NCBI GenBank assembly: GCA_018343915.1
Contig: JABRWF010000002.1
Location: 248,001-312,000, forward strand
DNA from: Agroathelia rolfsii
Taxonomy: Eukaryota > Basidiomycota > Agaricomycetes > Amylocorticiales > Amylocorticiaceae
DNA: 64,000 nucleotides
Direction of reading: 5' to 3'
Shown here: one piece after another, positions 10,590 to 22,656 of the stretch
How the letters are laid out: each line of letters begins with the position of its first letter
How positions within the stretch are numbered: position 1 is the stretch's first letter
Program-made: the position numbers and the translations under genes
The notes under the pieces: model-generated
Seen by the model: the letters and a program-made list of their open reading frames with translations, nothing else
Database searches by the model: none
Told to the model about the DNA's origin: nothing

Positions 10590-11090
10590 CAATATATGCG
10601 GTCCAGAACCGATGATCATGCGGTGATGATCATATATTCGTGATAGAATGACCACCTCATAGTAGCAATAGCTATCCTACTAAGACTAATCCTACAGAAT
10701 CGTTACACATCATGCGTTGCAGCTGAATCAACACCCTTTTAGTAATCCGGTACTTATTATTGCATGACTCTCGGTAAATCGGTATACCTTGTGTCTTCCT
10801 AATCAATAATTAAATTAGTGATTCTTGTGCACGAAACAAAAGACTCGCCGAGGTTGAGGCTTACTAACCAAAATGATTGATGACCGGATGGCCGACCAGC
10901 TGCCGTCATAACTGCTATGAACATCAATACCATCCACTCTTTTTTAAAGTGGTAAATTAGCCCCAGTGTATTCATTGTATGCCTACATAAATATATACTG
11001 CTATTGATACATGCCCATAACTGGTATTTGCTATACTTTATTGCATTTACACATAAACTTAGAGCAAAGAATGGCTCATTAGTTGACATA
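10590..11090. other. Intergenic stretch, no gene seen
   Basis: AT-rich. One 129-codon minus-strand frame at 10799-11188 overlaps the last exon of the next gene in another frame and has no recognisable domain. Confidence 0.45.
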
Positions 11091-12236
11091 TCACGTCCGC
11101 GACGGACTCGGACGCGAGGCAATGTACAATTCTGGAACCCAGAATCCTCGAACTGGTTGAAAGACAATACTCGTAATAACGATTTCAATCAGAACATTTC
11201 GCTTTTGCTCAGGAGGGCAGAATCCAAGTGACCAAGTTTTGTACAGATCTGAGGCAGGTTCTTTCTTCTTCTATTCGTCAGAAGAATCACATAGACGCAG
11301 TACACATGAATTAAGCGGTAATTTCAAAAAAGAACTAAATGTGTATTTCGACTTACCTCAAGCTCTTGGAAAAAAGCGTACATACTGGCCGCCAACTGGC
11401 GCAGCAAGTTTATCCTTGTAATTGGTTCCTTCCGCGGGCCCGTGTATGGTACAATCTTTTTGCACAGAGTCTGTTGGTATGCAGGCCACATGATACTGAT
11501 GAAAACGTAGGGGGTGCACTGGGCGTTTTAGGATTGACAAGTCAGAAAACGACAGTCGGTTCTCCTGTCCGACAGTATGACACAAGCGAGTGAAGGACCT
11601 ACTGCGACACGCAAGTGATCGTTTATATTGCCGGCTACCTGGATGACAGGGTCGTTCATTCCATTTATCTTTGGGTTCTCGAACAAGGCTTCGAGCAGTG
11701 TGATTCCCTTCCTGTCCGAGTTACACATATCGAAACAGATCCTCGAGGACGGGACAATAACGTCACTTTTGTAATCGAGCAGTGGAACGCGAGCCAGTGG
11801 AATAGATGCTTTGCCGCCACGCCAGTCCTTGGGTAACTCCCGGGGTGATGTCTGAGCTACGGGGACACAAACTTCAGGTGAGCCTTTAGGGTAGTACGCC
11901 GGGGCAGCCTGTGAAGGAAATCGTATTGGTGAGTGCGCGACGCTTGAATCAACTTCGCATGCTCAACGAGAATGGGCCACAAGCTCGCCCACTTACCTCA
12001 GAGGATTGTCGCGCTGGAAGCGGCTGCAAAGCACCAGCCAGCCCGGAATAGGACGACAAATTCTTCGGATCAAGGTAAGGGTCGAAATGTTTCATTCCGG
12101 AGAGAGGCTCATCGTGGTTGATGTGTGGCTGCTGCTCGCTCTCTGGAGAGCGAGCAGACCAACTAGGATCATATTTTGCTGGAGCAGTGGCCGAGACGTC
12201 AGAAGCAGTGCGATCTTGCATCTTATGCTGATCCAA
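11091..12236 (-). CDS. Uncharacterised basidiomycete family protein, member A
   Basis: Function unknown. Four exons, 12236-11997, 11908-11603, 11518-11357 and 11270-11091, all joined in phase 0, give about 295 residues. The N-terminal part is low complexity (MDQHKMQDRTASDVSATAP), followed by RGGKASIPLARVPLLDYKSD and KGITLLEALFENPKING. The recognisable core is YVFISIMWPAYQQTL, then EPITRINLLRQLAASMYAFF. The end is SIVFQPVRGFWVPELYIA. The same core (hydrophobic-x-I-x-W-x-x-Y, then T-R-x-x-L helix, then W-V/I-P-E) and the same four-exon phase-0 design occur in the genes at 37341 and 39122. Similar proteins of unknown role are common in basidiomycetes as far as I recall. No signal peptide or membrane segment is visible. 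The junction 11603/11518 was chosen because it is the only one that keeps the core in frame. Confidence 0.65.
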
Positions 12237-12292
12237 GTAACGGCAGAGAGATAGAAAAGTGTGGTAAGCTCATGCATGTCTTTCCTCTGCAG

Positions 12293-12300
12293 CTTATATA
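12293..12300 (-). promoter_or_regulatory. TATA box of family member A
   Basis: TATATAAG on the minus strand about 57 nt upstream of the start codon at 12236, which supports that start choice. Confidence 0.5.
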
Positions 12301-13187
12301 CCACCGTCAAGGGCGGTTGTGGACAATTGTAGGCGTTTGTGGGTTGTGGTATGCCACATTTCAAAGCGGCAGCAGCAATTCAAAGCGGTTGGCAACTGTA
12401 CCACCAGCCCGGCGCATAGTATAATCTGGGGCAAGAAAATAGCCAAAGACCCGGTCCTTGCTAGACCTTCGGGTTTACCGAAGCGACAGTCGTTGTGTAG
12501 TTGTACTCAAAAAGAGGGGCTCAAAGGTTGAAAGCCAGGGGCCATGGTAAGCGACATTATGTCCAGTCATCAGCTTGTCTAGACAGAATAGGGGACAACG
12601 GATCGAGGAAAACGCTTTCTTTGTTTCATGCGTTCCTACTAGTGGCCCATTGTGTGCAGGCAGGTTTGAGCCTCTAATGTGAGGAGTGACATATATCATC
12701 TCGGAATGTTCAAAAGATTCAACGGTTTGATGTATGGGCTAGCCAAACATGAGAGTTGTGCAATATAGCAATTCACGTAGTAGCACTGGCAAGGGTAAGC
12801 GTGAAGCTGGCAACAGTGGCAAGTCAAAAGCGACATCTTGCAAATTCTCCCGGACCGATTATAGCCGTTCACGTGACCTGGGAATGCACATCCTAAATTT
12901 TATTTTTCTCCGCAAGATGGAAAATGCGTCTGGGACGTGATTAACGCGTCACTATTTGCTCAGCCTTGTATGCAACACACTAATGTTGGCAACAACTAGC
13001 CAGCACGGACAATGAGATAGTAATTCAAGAAGATTTTACGAGCGAGCAAACTGCCAAAGCGTGGATACACTGGGAAGTACATACACGTGCATACAAAATG
13101 AAAACGATCAGAGAAAAAAGTAAACAGAATTTTGATGCATGACAAACGAGACAACCAAGAAAATAGAGAAACCGTGATATCCTCAAT
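12301..13187. other. Intergenic stretch, no gene seen
   Basis: About 890 bp between the promoter of member A and the stop codon of eIF5. Only short overlapping frames without motifs. The part near 13187 is presumably the eIF5 3' untranslated region. Confidence 0.5.
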
Positions 13188-14447
13188 TTACTCATCATCC
13201 GAGTCATCATCAGCTTCTTCAAGCCACTTCAAGAACGGCTCACTAGCCTTGCGAACCTTTTTGCTGGTCTCCTTGTCAACGTATTTCTTGCTGACGTGAG
13301 TGCCCCATTGCTTCACGAGGTCTTCGTCGAGCACGTCAATTTGATAAAGCTCCATGAGAATCTTGGGGACGGAAGGAATGAGGTCAGGGTAGGCAATACC
13401 GACAAGACGCTCAATGCCTCCCAGCATGGCCTTCTGATGTTTTTCAGAGGTGACAGTCTAGGGGGAGAAGATATCAGTTTAGACAAACGGTTGGAGGTCG
13501 CAAGTAAAGTTAGTTACCTTGACCAAGAGGGGTGCATAGGTCTTGATCTGTTGGAGAACCTGGTCGTTGAAGAGGGCCTGTACAATTACCATAACAGTCT
13601 TATGTTTTTTCTCGATGCCGAGATCCTCCGCCTTCTTGTAAATCTGAACGGCAGTCGGCTCTTCGGCTTCTTCGATCCAGCGACCAAGCTGGGAGTAGGG
13701 ACTATCGGCGTCTTCATCACTGCCCTCATCGTCACCTCCCAGAACAGCGCTGGCCATGGAGCCCTCAAGGGCCTTGACGCGAGCCTTGACCGCTTCCTCA
13801 GAAGTATCCACGGACCAATCTTCCTTTTCTATGGTGGCTTCCGTCGTGAGGTCGGCGGCTTCGGCCTTGAGACGCCTACTAAGTTCATCGTCACTGGCGC
13901 CACCATCTTCCCCTTCCCCGTTTTCGGCCTCGACAGCTGCGACGGCATCGCCACTCGCCTCTGCGTGTCCGCCCTTCTTCTTCTTTGAGTTCTTGACGGG
14001 GTTCTTGAGGATGAAAGGGACGAGCTTGTGACGCATATCGACGCCAGTGCGCTCACCGCAGGCTTTACAATCGCGGATAATGTCCTCATTGCGGCCCTGC
14101 TTGAGGATGATCAAGTCCGTCTCGGGGTTCTTGCACGATCCGCAAAGCACAAACTTGTCGATGAAGGCATCAAGCAGCTCACGAAGGCGAGAAGCGTTGT
14201 GTGCACCATTGACAATGTACCGATCATTTTTCTCATCGAAGGAGGTTTGGGCGCCCAGCTCGCAGCCGAAAAACTTGGTGGGATAGGTGGGAGGGCGAGA
14301 GAGAGCGCGAGCGACATCAGACATGTTGGGTACGACGGTCTTAATGCCGTTCCCCTTGCCCTCGATCTTGGTCATCAGGAGGGGCATGCGGTAGCGATAA
14401 AATTTGTCATCGACATCGCGACGGATGTTTACAACTTGTGCAGCCAT
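13188..14447 (-). CDS. TIF5: Translation initiation factor eIF5
   Basis: GTPase-activating protein for eIF2 in the 43S/48S pre-initiation complex. Two exons, 14447-13518 and 13457-13188, encode 399 residues, the usual fungal length. N-terminal eIF5/eIF2B-type domain: [20 protein letters not shown], then [18 protein letters not shown]. The zinc ribbon is visible as CGSCKNP..(x)..CKACGE. A central acidic and alanine-rich linker follows. The C-terminal W2/HEAT domain has [17 protein letters not shown] and ends with the aromatic-acidic box [16 protein letters not shown] used to bind eIF2-beta and eIF3c. The conserved N-terminal arginine used for GAP activity fits one of the arginines in [13 protein letters not shown]. 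Strong codon bias creates long antisense frames, which are not genes. Confidence 0.97.
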
Positions 14448-14927
14448 ATTGGGTGGAGTTTTAACGCTAGGGGGGGGGGGTAATGATGGTGAGTTCAGCA
14501 GAGTAAAGTAAGGTGGTGGGATTGTGAGCCTACAAGACTAGGGGAGGACTGGAACAGATGTGTGTGTTGATGTATTATGTCTAATGGCGGACGAAGCATG
14601 TATCCTCTGCCGTGACAGAAGATGGCGGATTGACGGGTTGAGCGCCGAGACAGTATGGTGAAGTATGTGGACGGGGTGAGGAGGGCACCTGGCTGAGATG
14701 GTGGTGGATGGAGGACAAGGAGCACGGCGGGCGGTGCTGCCGGCCAGCCCGACTTTTTCTCTGCCGAGGACACGCCGGTGAGATCCGTGTGTGCGTAATA
14801 CGTCTGCACGCTGCCAGCATCGTCAAAGTCGTCAAAGAGCTCATTGAGACCTATTACGAGTATTCAGCACTGTGCATGATATTCCGGTATATCGATATTC
14901 TGGTACTATAACTCGGCCCCAGACCAT
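14448..14927. promoter_or_regulatory. Divergent intergenic region, eIF5 / phosphoesterase
   Basis: 480 bp between divergent start codons. It contains an 11-base G run (14470-14480; C run in the eIF5 leader). Short open frames on both strands have no motif. Confidence 0.45.
14470..14480 (-). repeat. C11 homopolymer just upstream of the eIF5 start codon
   Basis: Eleven consecutive G on the + strand, so C11 in the direction of eIF5 transcription, ending about 22 nt before the start codon at 14447. It probably lies in the 5' untranslated leader. Confidence 0.75.
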
Positions 14928-16460
14928 ATGGCTTCACTTGGCCTGCGCTTTCTCGTCCTCTTGCTCTCGTTGGCGACGGTCTATGCCGCCTACAGTCTTC
15001 AGTCACTGACCCCCTCATTGGTGTCCTATTACTGGCAGCTGTTCTGGCCCCAGACCCCTCAGGATGCCTCAACTAGCTATACCGGCCCTGTACTCGACAG
15101 GCTTGCCCAAGGCAGCTTTACGCACCGTATAGTAGCTGTGGGTGACTTGCATGGTGACCTCCCAAATGCGCTCAAGGTGCTCAAAATGGCACGCGTAATT
15201 AATGAGGACGGTGATTGGAGTGGCGAGATTGATTCATTCGTACAGACGGGTGATATTATCGACAGGTGGACGCCAGCCTTTTCTTGACACCAAGTATCAC
15301 AACTTTTGCTGACGCTGGCTGTTTGCAAAACACAGAGGCGACGATACTATTGCTCTGTTTGATCTCATGGACAAGTTGCGTGCGCAAGCTCATGCTTCTG
15401 AACAGCAAGTTTTATCTCACTTGGGCAACCATGAATGGATGAATGTTATTGGTTTGTACTTTTATATATTCATTATCCCGTAGATACAGTCTTTCAACTT
15501 GTCATTACAGGTGACTGGAGGTATCAAATATTTACTACTATGTGTAACATCCTTCGTAATTAACTCGCATGGTAGGTACGTCTGGCCTACGGAAGTCAAA
15601 ACCTTTGGTGGTATGGCCAAGCGCCAAAAGATGATCGCTACCGGACCCATTGGACGCACCTGGGCCGCCAACTATAGTACTACCTCACGCCTACCTCTGC
15701 ACCCTTCTCTAGGCCCTGCCAATCAGGATTATCCACCTCCTGCCGCGCTGGCATCGACCATCGCTCCCGACTTGACACATTCGGCCTACTCCTTTGTGCA
15801 CGGCGGCCTGTCTCCCTCGTACCAGAACCTGACACCGTTTCCCTCGGCTATCAACGAGATTGGCAAGTCGCTGCTGTACAAATTGCAGCACCAGGATCCT
15901 CTACCGAATCCGCACCCTCCGTATCCATACCCCGGCTTTCCTGTGAGCGTGACTCACGAAGAGGCAGCACTTATGGCGAGTAATGGCCCGTTATGGTTCC
16001 GAGGCTGGGCACTTGAGGATGATTCGTGGGTATGTACTGCGGTTGACGATGTCCTCTCGAGAACAGGTACGAAGAGGATGATTATGGGACACACACCGAC
16101 TTTCGATGTATGTCCCAAATATTTCATTTATAGATGTATTCGTTACTCATGCATATGTGTCCATGTTTGCAGAGGATGATCTCTCGCTGTGATGGCAAAA
16201 TAATAATCATCGACACCGGTATGTGTTTACTCAACTCTGGGGGCTAACACTCACTCACTTTGTAAAATATAGGCATCTCCCATGCCTATGGCGGCGTCCT
16301 TTCGGCCCTCTCTGTGGATTACACCCTGACACAGACAGACGAAGACAAGTCAGAGTGGGTCGAGCATGAGCTCGTGAGGGCGATATACTTGGATCAGGAA
16401 GCTGAAGTATTCGTCAACACGACACGGACAATCAAGGCGAATTTGTCGGCCTTCCACTAG
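14928..16460 (+). CDS. Calcineurin-like metallophosphoesterase with N-terminal signal or anchor
   Basis: Starts with a hydrophobic signal or anchor segment (GLRFLVLLLSLATVYAAY), so it probably enters the secretory pathway. Metal-binding motifs of the calcineurin-like fold follow in order: AVGDLHGDLPNAL, QTGDIIDRGDD (codon split by the first intron), LGNHEWMNVIGDWRYV, SFVHGGLSP and IMGHTPTFD. All the dinuclear-metal ligands (D-x-H, G-D, G-N-H-E, H, G-H) are therefore present. Six exons: 14928-15265, 15336-15451, 15511-15520 (10 nt), 15576-16107, 16173-16218 and 16273-16460; total 409 residues. The overall arrangement resembles Shewanella-like protein phosphatases and related fungal proteins. 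The substrate is unknown. Confidence 0.88.
15511..15520 (+). other. 10-nt micro-exon in the metallophosphoesterase gene
   Basis: The exon GTGACTGGAG lies between introns ending CATTACAG and starting GTATCAAA. It joins G|GT GAC TGG AG|G TAC to encode G-D-W-R-Y, part of the conserved stretch after GNHE. Retaining the following intron would give an in-frame stop; skipping the exon shifts the frame. Confidence 0.8.
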
Positions 16461-19400
16461 GTTTGTAATGAAGTTTCGAGTGTGTCCACCTCTGCAGTGC
16501 GGGTCCCTAAAATATCCTTGGACAACCTAGAAAGTACCTATAGCTTTCTCGATTCAAGTAGTGGTAATACCAATTGAATTCTTGATACCTAACAATGCAC
16601 AGGCAACGGTAAGCCTTTATGCTTGTTTAGATGCGCTTTTTCCAGGATGCATTGAAGTTGTCTCCATGTACGTCTGCACTAGTGTTCAGCCTGGCGCTGC
16701 TCCTGCTTTTCAAATAGAGTGGGTTTAAGTGTGCCTTAGTAAGTATTGTTTGGGATCCATGTATTCCAAATTCCACATACCTTAAGTCGAGCCGTCGGCC
16801 GCAGCCTTGCACTTGGACCCAAAAGCAGTCTACACTCGGACTCAGAACACTAACTCATCAATTCCTCAGAGGGGTGCTCAGATAGTCTATCTAATCACAT
16901 CATCATGCGCAGATCATAAACCGTCGAAAAGGACGGGCATCTTTCCTAAATCGGCAAAAGAATATTATATGCCACCTGAGGAAGTTCAGGTCGCTCTTGG
17001 ATTTATCCATCTGACAGTAGACATATGCAATAACAGGTACACGAAATCCAGTCTTCCATCTTTATCTTTTAAAGAAGCAGATTGTCATGGCGATCATTCA
17101 CATGAGAGAAAGATTTCCAGCTTCGCGTTGCAAAGCAGCGCCTGCTATACTCGATTTTTACGCCGACACCGGACGTCGGATAATACAATTCTGATTCTAC
17201 TATGCTAGTTTGACCGGGTGTATTCTACAATTCGGCTGAGATAGCCACGTCGTGTGCTGCAAGGGAGGAGATCCGGAATTTTCAATTTCCTATACGGATT
17301 TCACGCCTCCAATCGCTAGTCTTTCATCGACTAACACGCATGACTTTCGAGCAAAATGCGCAGTACACCGGTTCTATGTTACCTCCTTGGGAAACATACC
17401 TGACTGAATAGAAAATCTAAATGCAGATTAATGGTCGGCACAGCAACAACCGTTTTCGTAACTACACTCGGGCTCGTACAGGCGATAAGCAGATTCCAAG
17501 TGTTGACTCAGACTTCAGCACATGTAATGTATTATTTGGAAAAGTACACATCAAATAATGGGGCCTGGGAGGAACCTCTTGCTCACCTTCAGGCTTGCAA
17601 AGTGATAGGAACAGCCTCAGTTATCAAATGTACAAATTTGACTGAGTGTATCATCTATATACACACCTAATGGATCATAGAAATTACTATACTTGTATAC
17701 TATGCTATAGCCCCTGAGCAGCGCCTAGGTTGCACATAGATGTATGACTCAGACTTGATCCAGATCCAATCACCTAGACAGCAAAACAACCAACGCTTTT
17801 TGTGCTCTTTCCCGGTGCCGGTCCACACCCATTGGCAAAACATCAATTTTTCATCAACAAAGATCTAACCTGGATGGGCTCACGCAGTCGAGATAACAGC
17901 GCTATAGCATCACGATTATGTCTACCTGACATGCAACTCCAAGCGCGCTGAAGCTTCATTCATTTCAATGTATGCGCCGAAGAAAAATAACAAGGGATTA
18001 GACGCCCGTTTTTGCTCTCCGGTTTACGGCCGGAGATTTTATAAACGTCTGTACCTAAATTCTTCCGCATGCGTGCATGTGTCGCAATAGAAATGATTCA
18101 AATTTAGTCGGTGTTCAAACATTGGCGGAAGAAGGGGACTGAAGAGTCTCCTTGAAATGATGGGAGATATGGATGTCCTAATCATACTTATGATGTGCTT
18201 TGAATGATTTTGTCAGCATGATATCGATATATACAATTATATGTATCCCAGCTCGGAGTGTAAGTTTTAGCTGAGGTGGTTTAGCATGTAGGAAAAATTA
18301 CTAGCGGGTAATCTATCGAACGTATATGCTCAAGAGATCTTCACAGCAACTAAGTCTGTTGGCAAGTTTATACGCAAATCGAATGCAGATCGAATTTTCC
18401 AAATTTAACCTAGCTCGTGCATATGGGAGTCGTCCATGCATCACACTCATGATTGGCATCATCAACGGGAAGTCATGGCAATGCTGGCGCCCAACGCAAT
18501 GTGTTGATGATGTGTGTATATATTGACAATCATCAAGCTTCGGCCGGCGGCCGTCGGGCATCTTAGTAAGAAGAAAAAAAGAATAGCAGGATGTATCACT
18601 GAGTGGATGATGATAGAGGTTTGATCTTCATAGACTCTCAGGCTACATTCGTAGTTCAGTGCTGTATATTGCTGGCAGGAAGAAATTGGACCCGACAACA
18701 ACTGTGTCTGCACGGCAACAGTTGCATAATAACACACATGTAGCTAGAACAGGCACACAAACAGCATACACTTCAGAGACGAATATTGATGCGTTCATGG
18801 GTGATGGTATTCGGCGACATGCCTTCAATCACTTTTTCCCATTTGGATCAAGACCCTCTGCCCCCGATAAGCCCCGCCCGACTCACCGGGGTCTCAGACC
18901 TACCGGGATTTTCGGCACTTGCCCATAGTTATACAAATACATCCACATACACCGCAAAATACATCTGAATCTACAGTTCCACCGAGCACAGGCGATGTAC
19001 ACGCAGCTTGATACCAATGTAATGCAGTAACACTGGTGACATAATATAACGTTATCCCCACTTGGCAAGTCCTTTCCGATCCCCCAAAATCACGGTGAGC
19101 ATGTATCAGCAGACGACGAAATCCGTTTTTCGAGTTAAGGAATGAACGTCATACCGGCCGCAGCGTGCAGACGAACAAAAACATACAAGCAATACAGTTC
19201 TAGATCTATCCCCGTGAGCTATTCGGCACAAAGGAGGAAAAAGAAACGCAGCGACATTCGATTTTCTTGGAAGTGAATTGGGCAGTCCATGAATGAATGA
19301 AATGGTCAGGAAGATCGACGGAAATAAGATCAATAACAAACCCCAAGGAGTTGTCAGAAATCCTTTTACATCTATAGATGGAATAATATATATGCACAAC

Positions 19401-20084
19401 ACGGTCGATATAGAGAATAACAATTCAAAAAAGATGTAGTCAAAAAAATTACATGCCCAAAGAAAGAGGAAAACAGAGAATGGAGAAAAAATAGCAAGAT
19501 AGTGTAGTAAGCTAGAAGGTAATCGTGTGGGGACAGGGTAAATAATAAATGAGCGGATGGGCGATCAGACCGAGGGGTACGTATAGGTAAGTACAACAAC
19601 CACAACGGCGACAGCAACACAACATTAAACACAACACCAAGCAAAGAAGAAAGGAAGATGATAATGGAGATAAAACAAACAAGAAAATTGCTTGGCTACT
19701 GTACGCACAAGGAGAATGAGTAAATAAATATTTGGATGTAGGGGATGGAGGCTGGAAATTGGAAATCCAAGTCAGGGCCGCTGTCGTACAGGATCGTATA
19801 CATATGCATGTGTTTGTGCTTGTGTTGTGTATGTGTGTGCTGTGTATGCGAGGCGTAAGCGAGAGCTGTAGGGAAAGTGTTCGGGAAGCGCGGATTATAG
19901 CAGGATGTACAGTGCGTGGAAATACAGGGAAAATGACGACATGGACGATGATGTGGAGATGAAGACAACGCCGACAAGATGAGTTAGACGCCGGCAATGT
20001 TCGAGCGTTGCACGAGTGAGTGCTAGTGAGGGGCGACACTGGAGGGAAACAAAAGCCGCGAATGTAATGACAAGAATGCCTTGT
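16461..20084. other. 3.6-kb stretch without a supported gene
   Basis: Low gene content. Several open frames of 60-175 codons exist, the longest on the minus strand at 19512-20039. That one is rich in Ser, His, Cys and Thr with runs of identical codons and looks like the reverse of a purine-rich low-complexity region. The part next to 20085 is probably the 3' untranslated region of the G-alpha gene. I see no tRNA, transposase or terminal repeats. Confidence 0.5.
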
Positions 20085-22318
20085 TCAGACAAGAGCAGCG
20101 GACGACAAATAGCCTCGGAAGATTGAATCTCGAACTGCAGTAGTAATAACGTCAGTTCACCTCATAAAACATTCTAAAACGGGATTGATTCATACCATTC
20201 CCAATGATACTTTGTGTCGTTGTCGTGTCCTAAATAGACGGCAGAGGGATTATTTGATTGTACAAATGACAGAAATCCGCATCTACTCACAACAACGCTA
20301 GTCAGATGTGTATACAAAACCCTCTTGTTTGTATTGTTTTTCCGATGCACTTGCAGGAAATGAGCACGGAAGTAATTGACCACAGCATCGTACTCATTCG
20401 GTCGATCACCATAAGAAGTGATACTATAGAGCGAAAACTTCAGTGCTTTCGACCAGCCTACTATATGCATGATAGCTTACTATCGTCTTATGCTCAATCC
20501 GCGTTCCAATTTCTTCTTCAAGAGGTCTGTTTTGTCTATGAACGAGAATGCAGGTCAGTATGATAACCGTAATGAATACACAAGGCTTACTTAGGAACAG
20601 TACTAAATGTACATTCTGCAATAGCGGATTTTGACATATTTGTGTAAAAAGTTGTAGAGAATCATCTACACGATTTATCTTGGGGTCTTCCTCCAAGTAC
20701 TTGAAAGCTTTGAGTTAGAACACTGCTAAGAGGAGAATTGAAGTACGGGACACTCACTTGATCAAATGCACTAACAGGTGCGACAAATATAATCGCATTT
20801 GCATCATCAAAATACGGTGCCCATGTATGACGCTGACCGCGTGCGCCACCAACATCGTAAAGATGCCACGGTACCGTCCGGCCATTAACATGGACATCAA
20901 AGATATGTTCCGCAACGCCTATTGTTTGTATACGCGCATGTAGGATATCCTCTGTTTGTGATTTTCCCACCGGCACCCGTTGTCAGCAGACCCGAAGCGA
21001 TGCTAGGAAGAATCGGAAGAAAACAAAGCACCTGTTGATGGAATATAGTTCCGAGCCGCGACACGCTGTATTTCGTTCAAGAAACTAAGAGGCAAAAAAT
21101 GATGCGGTTAGAACATATTACCAATGCCATCAAATTAGAGCAGTAGGCGGGTTCAGGGACCCTCCTCCCCTCCCTGTGTCCCTGCGCGAATGCAAGAATG
21201 AGCCCAGAACCACTACTTACAATTCCGACCATTCGTCCAGGCGTAGCTTGCGCTGAGAAATGAGCACTTTCGTCAATGGCAAGTTCCAGAGCTCGACAAT
21301 GTCTTGTTGCAGGTTTTGCAAGGACTGGGCTGTGTTTCCAACGAGAGAATCAAAGCCGTCAAAACTGGATCTGGTGGTGTCCATGCTCATCTTGGCGGAC
21401 TGATCGTCCTCAATGTGCCTTTCCATGGCACGGGACTGCCATCCGGAGCGAACGAAGAGATCCCCCTTGGATGTACTTGAGATATTGACTCCACCGCTGA
21501 GGTGTACCGCGAGCCTTTCCTCTTGGGTTACCAGGGCTGATAGCTTCAAGCGCAGTGTGGCCACCTCGACCTTGTGTGCTTGTTTTGATGCACGGCGGGA
21601 TAGGCTGGTTAGCTGCATAAATCAACCGCAACGATCGGTGTGAAGCACATGGGAATACAAAGGTAGCGCGAAACGGACGGGAGATCACCCACAGGAGAGA
21701 AGGGAGGATGGATAAGCGCTAACGTAAGCGATGGGCAGATTCACAGGACCAACTGAATGGTTAGAACGGGACGTACTGTCTGGTCTGCAGGAGACCTGCT
21801 GTGTGCTGTGTGTTCGTAGAGTTCGTCCGAGGGGCCGTCTTCTGCATCAGCCCAGGCGTCGAGCGTCGAGAGAATCTGCTTGACAGAGCGGAGGACGTTG
21901 TAATATACGACGACACGCCAAGAGAGACGCTCGGTCTCGAGGGTACGGGGACTGTACATGAGCTGGAACTGCTTCTGCAGCGTGCTCTTGCCTGACTCCG
22001 ACTGACCCAACAGTAGTAACTGAAGTAGACACAAGAGCAAGAGCAGCAAGATTAGGATTAGACAAGACTGAGACCAGTAGGCAGAGGAGAGGGTATGTAG
22101 CATGCCTTGACGTCTCCTTTTCTCTTCTTGAAGTTCTCTCTGTCCTGACGAATTTGATCGTCGATTGTCTGAGAAACGCGCTGGGCCTCTGCCTCACGGA
22201 GGATCCTAGTTCTCCGCTCATTATCTGTCTCTGTCGGTGGGGGGCGCATTGCAAGCGTGAGCGGGTCGTCCTGTGAATATACGGACGGGGATTTGCGCGA
22301 GGAGGTTGCGGCGCGCAT
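20085..22318 (-). CDS. Heterotrimeric G protein alpha subunit, non-canonical
   Basis: About ten exons. N-terminus MRAATSSRKSPSVYSQDDPL lacks the usual Gly2, so N-myristoylation is not expected. The P-loop is VKLLLLGQSESGKSTLQKQF (canonical GAGESGKST). The helical domain holds a long extra segment (exon 21612-21221, about 130 residues). Switch I region reads EDILHARIQTIGVAE with the conserved Arg and Thr. Switch II reads DVGGARGQRHTWAPYF, so the catalytic Gln of GGQR is Ala. G4 is FLNKTDLL and the G5 region is SVVDTTTT in place of TCATDT. The C-terminus VRDSIFRGYLSSAALV lacks the Cys at -4. The first intron (22105-22020) uses a GC donor. Such variant G-alphas are known in expanded agaricomycete sets. 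Predicted to have altered GTP hydrolysis; receptor and effector unknown. Confidence 0.9.
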
Positions 22319-22656
22319 AGTGGGCGATGATGGCGGTTAGAGGACAAGAAGGAGGAGATAGAGAACAGATGGTGATTGCAGCAGTAGGCCACTGAGCAAC
22401 ACCGGAGAGCGGCTCGACCGGTTCAAGGAGGTAGTCTTTTGCCTCTCTCATCATCCGCCTCCGCCCATCAGTCACGTGCCTGATCCGGCCTCCGTCGCCC
22501 GGTCTCGTGATCCGCATCAGGCTAGCCGACTGCCACTGCTCCAGTCACTGCCCGTGTCAGCGAACAACAGCTGCTGCAGTGTGAAACAACCGTCATCACC
22601 ATCTCTGCCACCAACACCATCTAGCTATCGTATATACTCATCATCATCATTATATT
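22319..22656. promoter_or_regulatory. Divergent intergenic region, G-alpha / cyclophilin
   Basis: 338 bp between divergent starts. A CATCAT-repeat stretch (TCATCATCATCATTATATTATG) runs into the cyclophilin start codon; no clear TATA at the usual distance. Confidence 0.4.

Noticed and set aside
13296..14483. Long plus-strand open frames (230 and 151 codons) opposite eIF5
   Set aside because: They are antisense to a highly codon-biased, clearly conserved eIF5 gene, and their composition shows no domain.
19512..20039. 175-codon minus-strand frame rich in Ser, His and Cys
   Set aside because: Low-complexity composition with codon runs, no motif, and located 3' of the G-alpha gene; looks like untranslated region or spacer.
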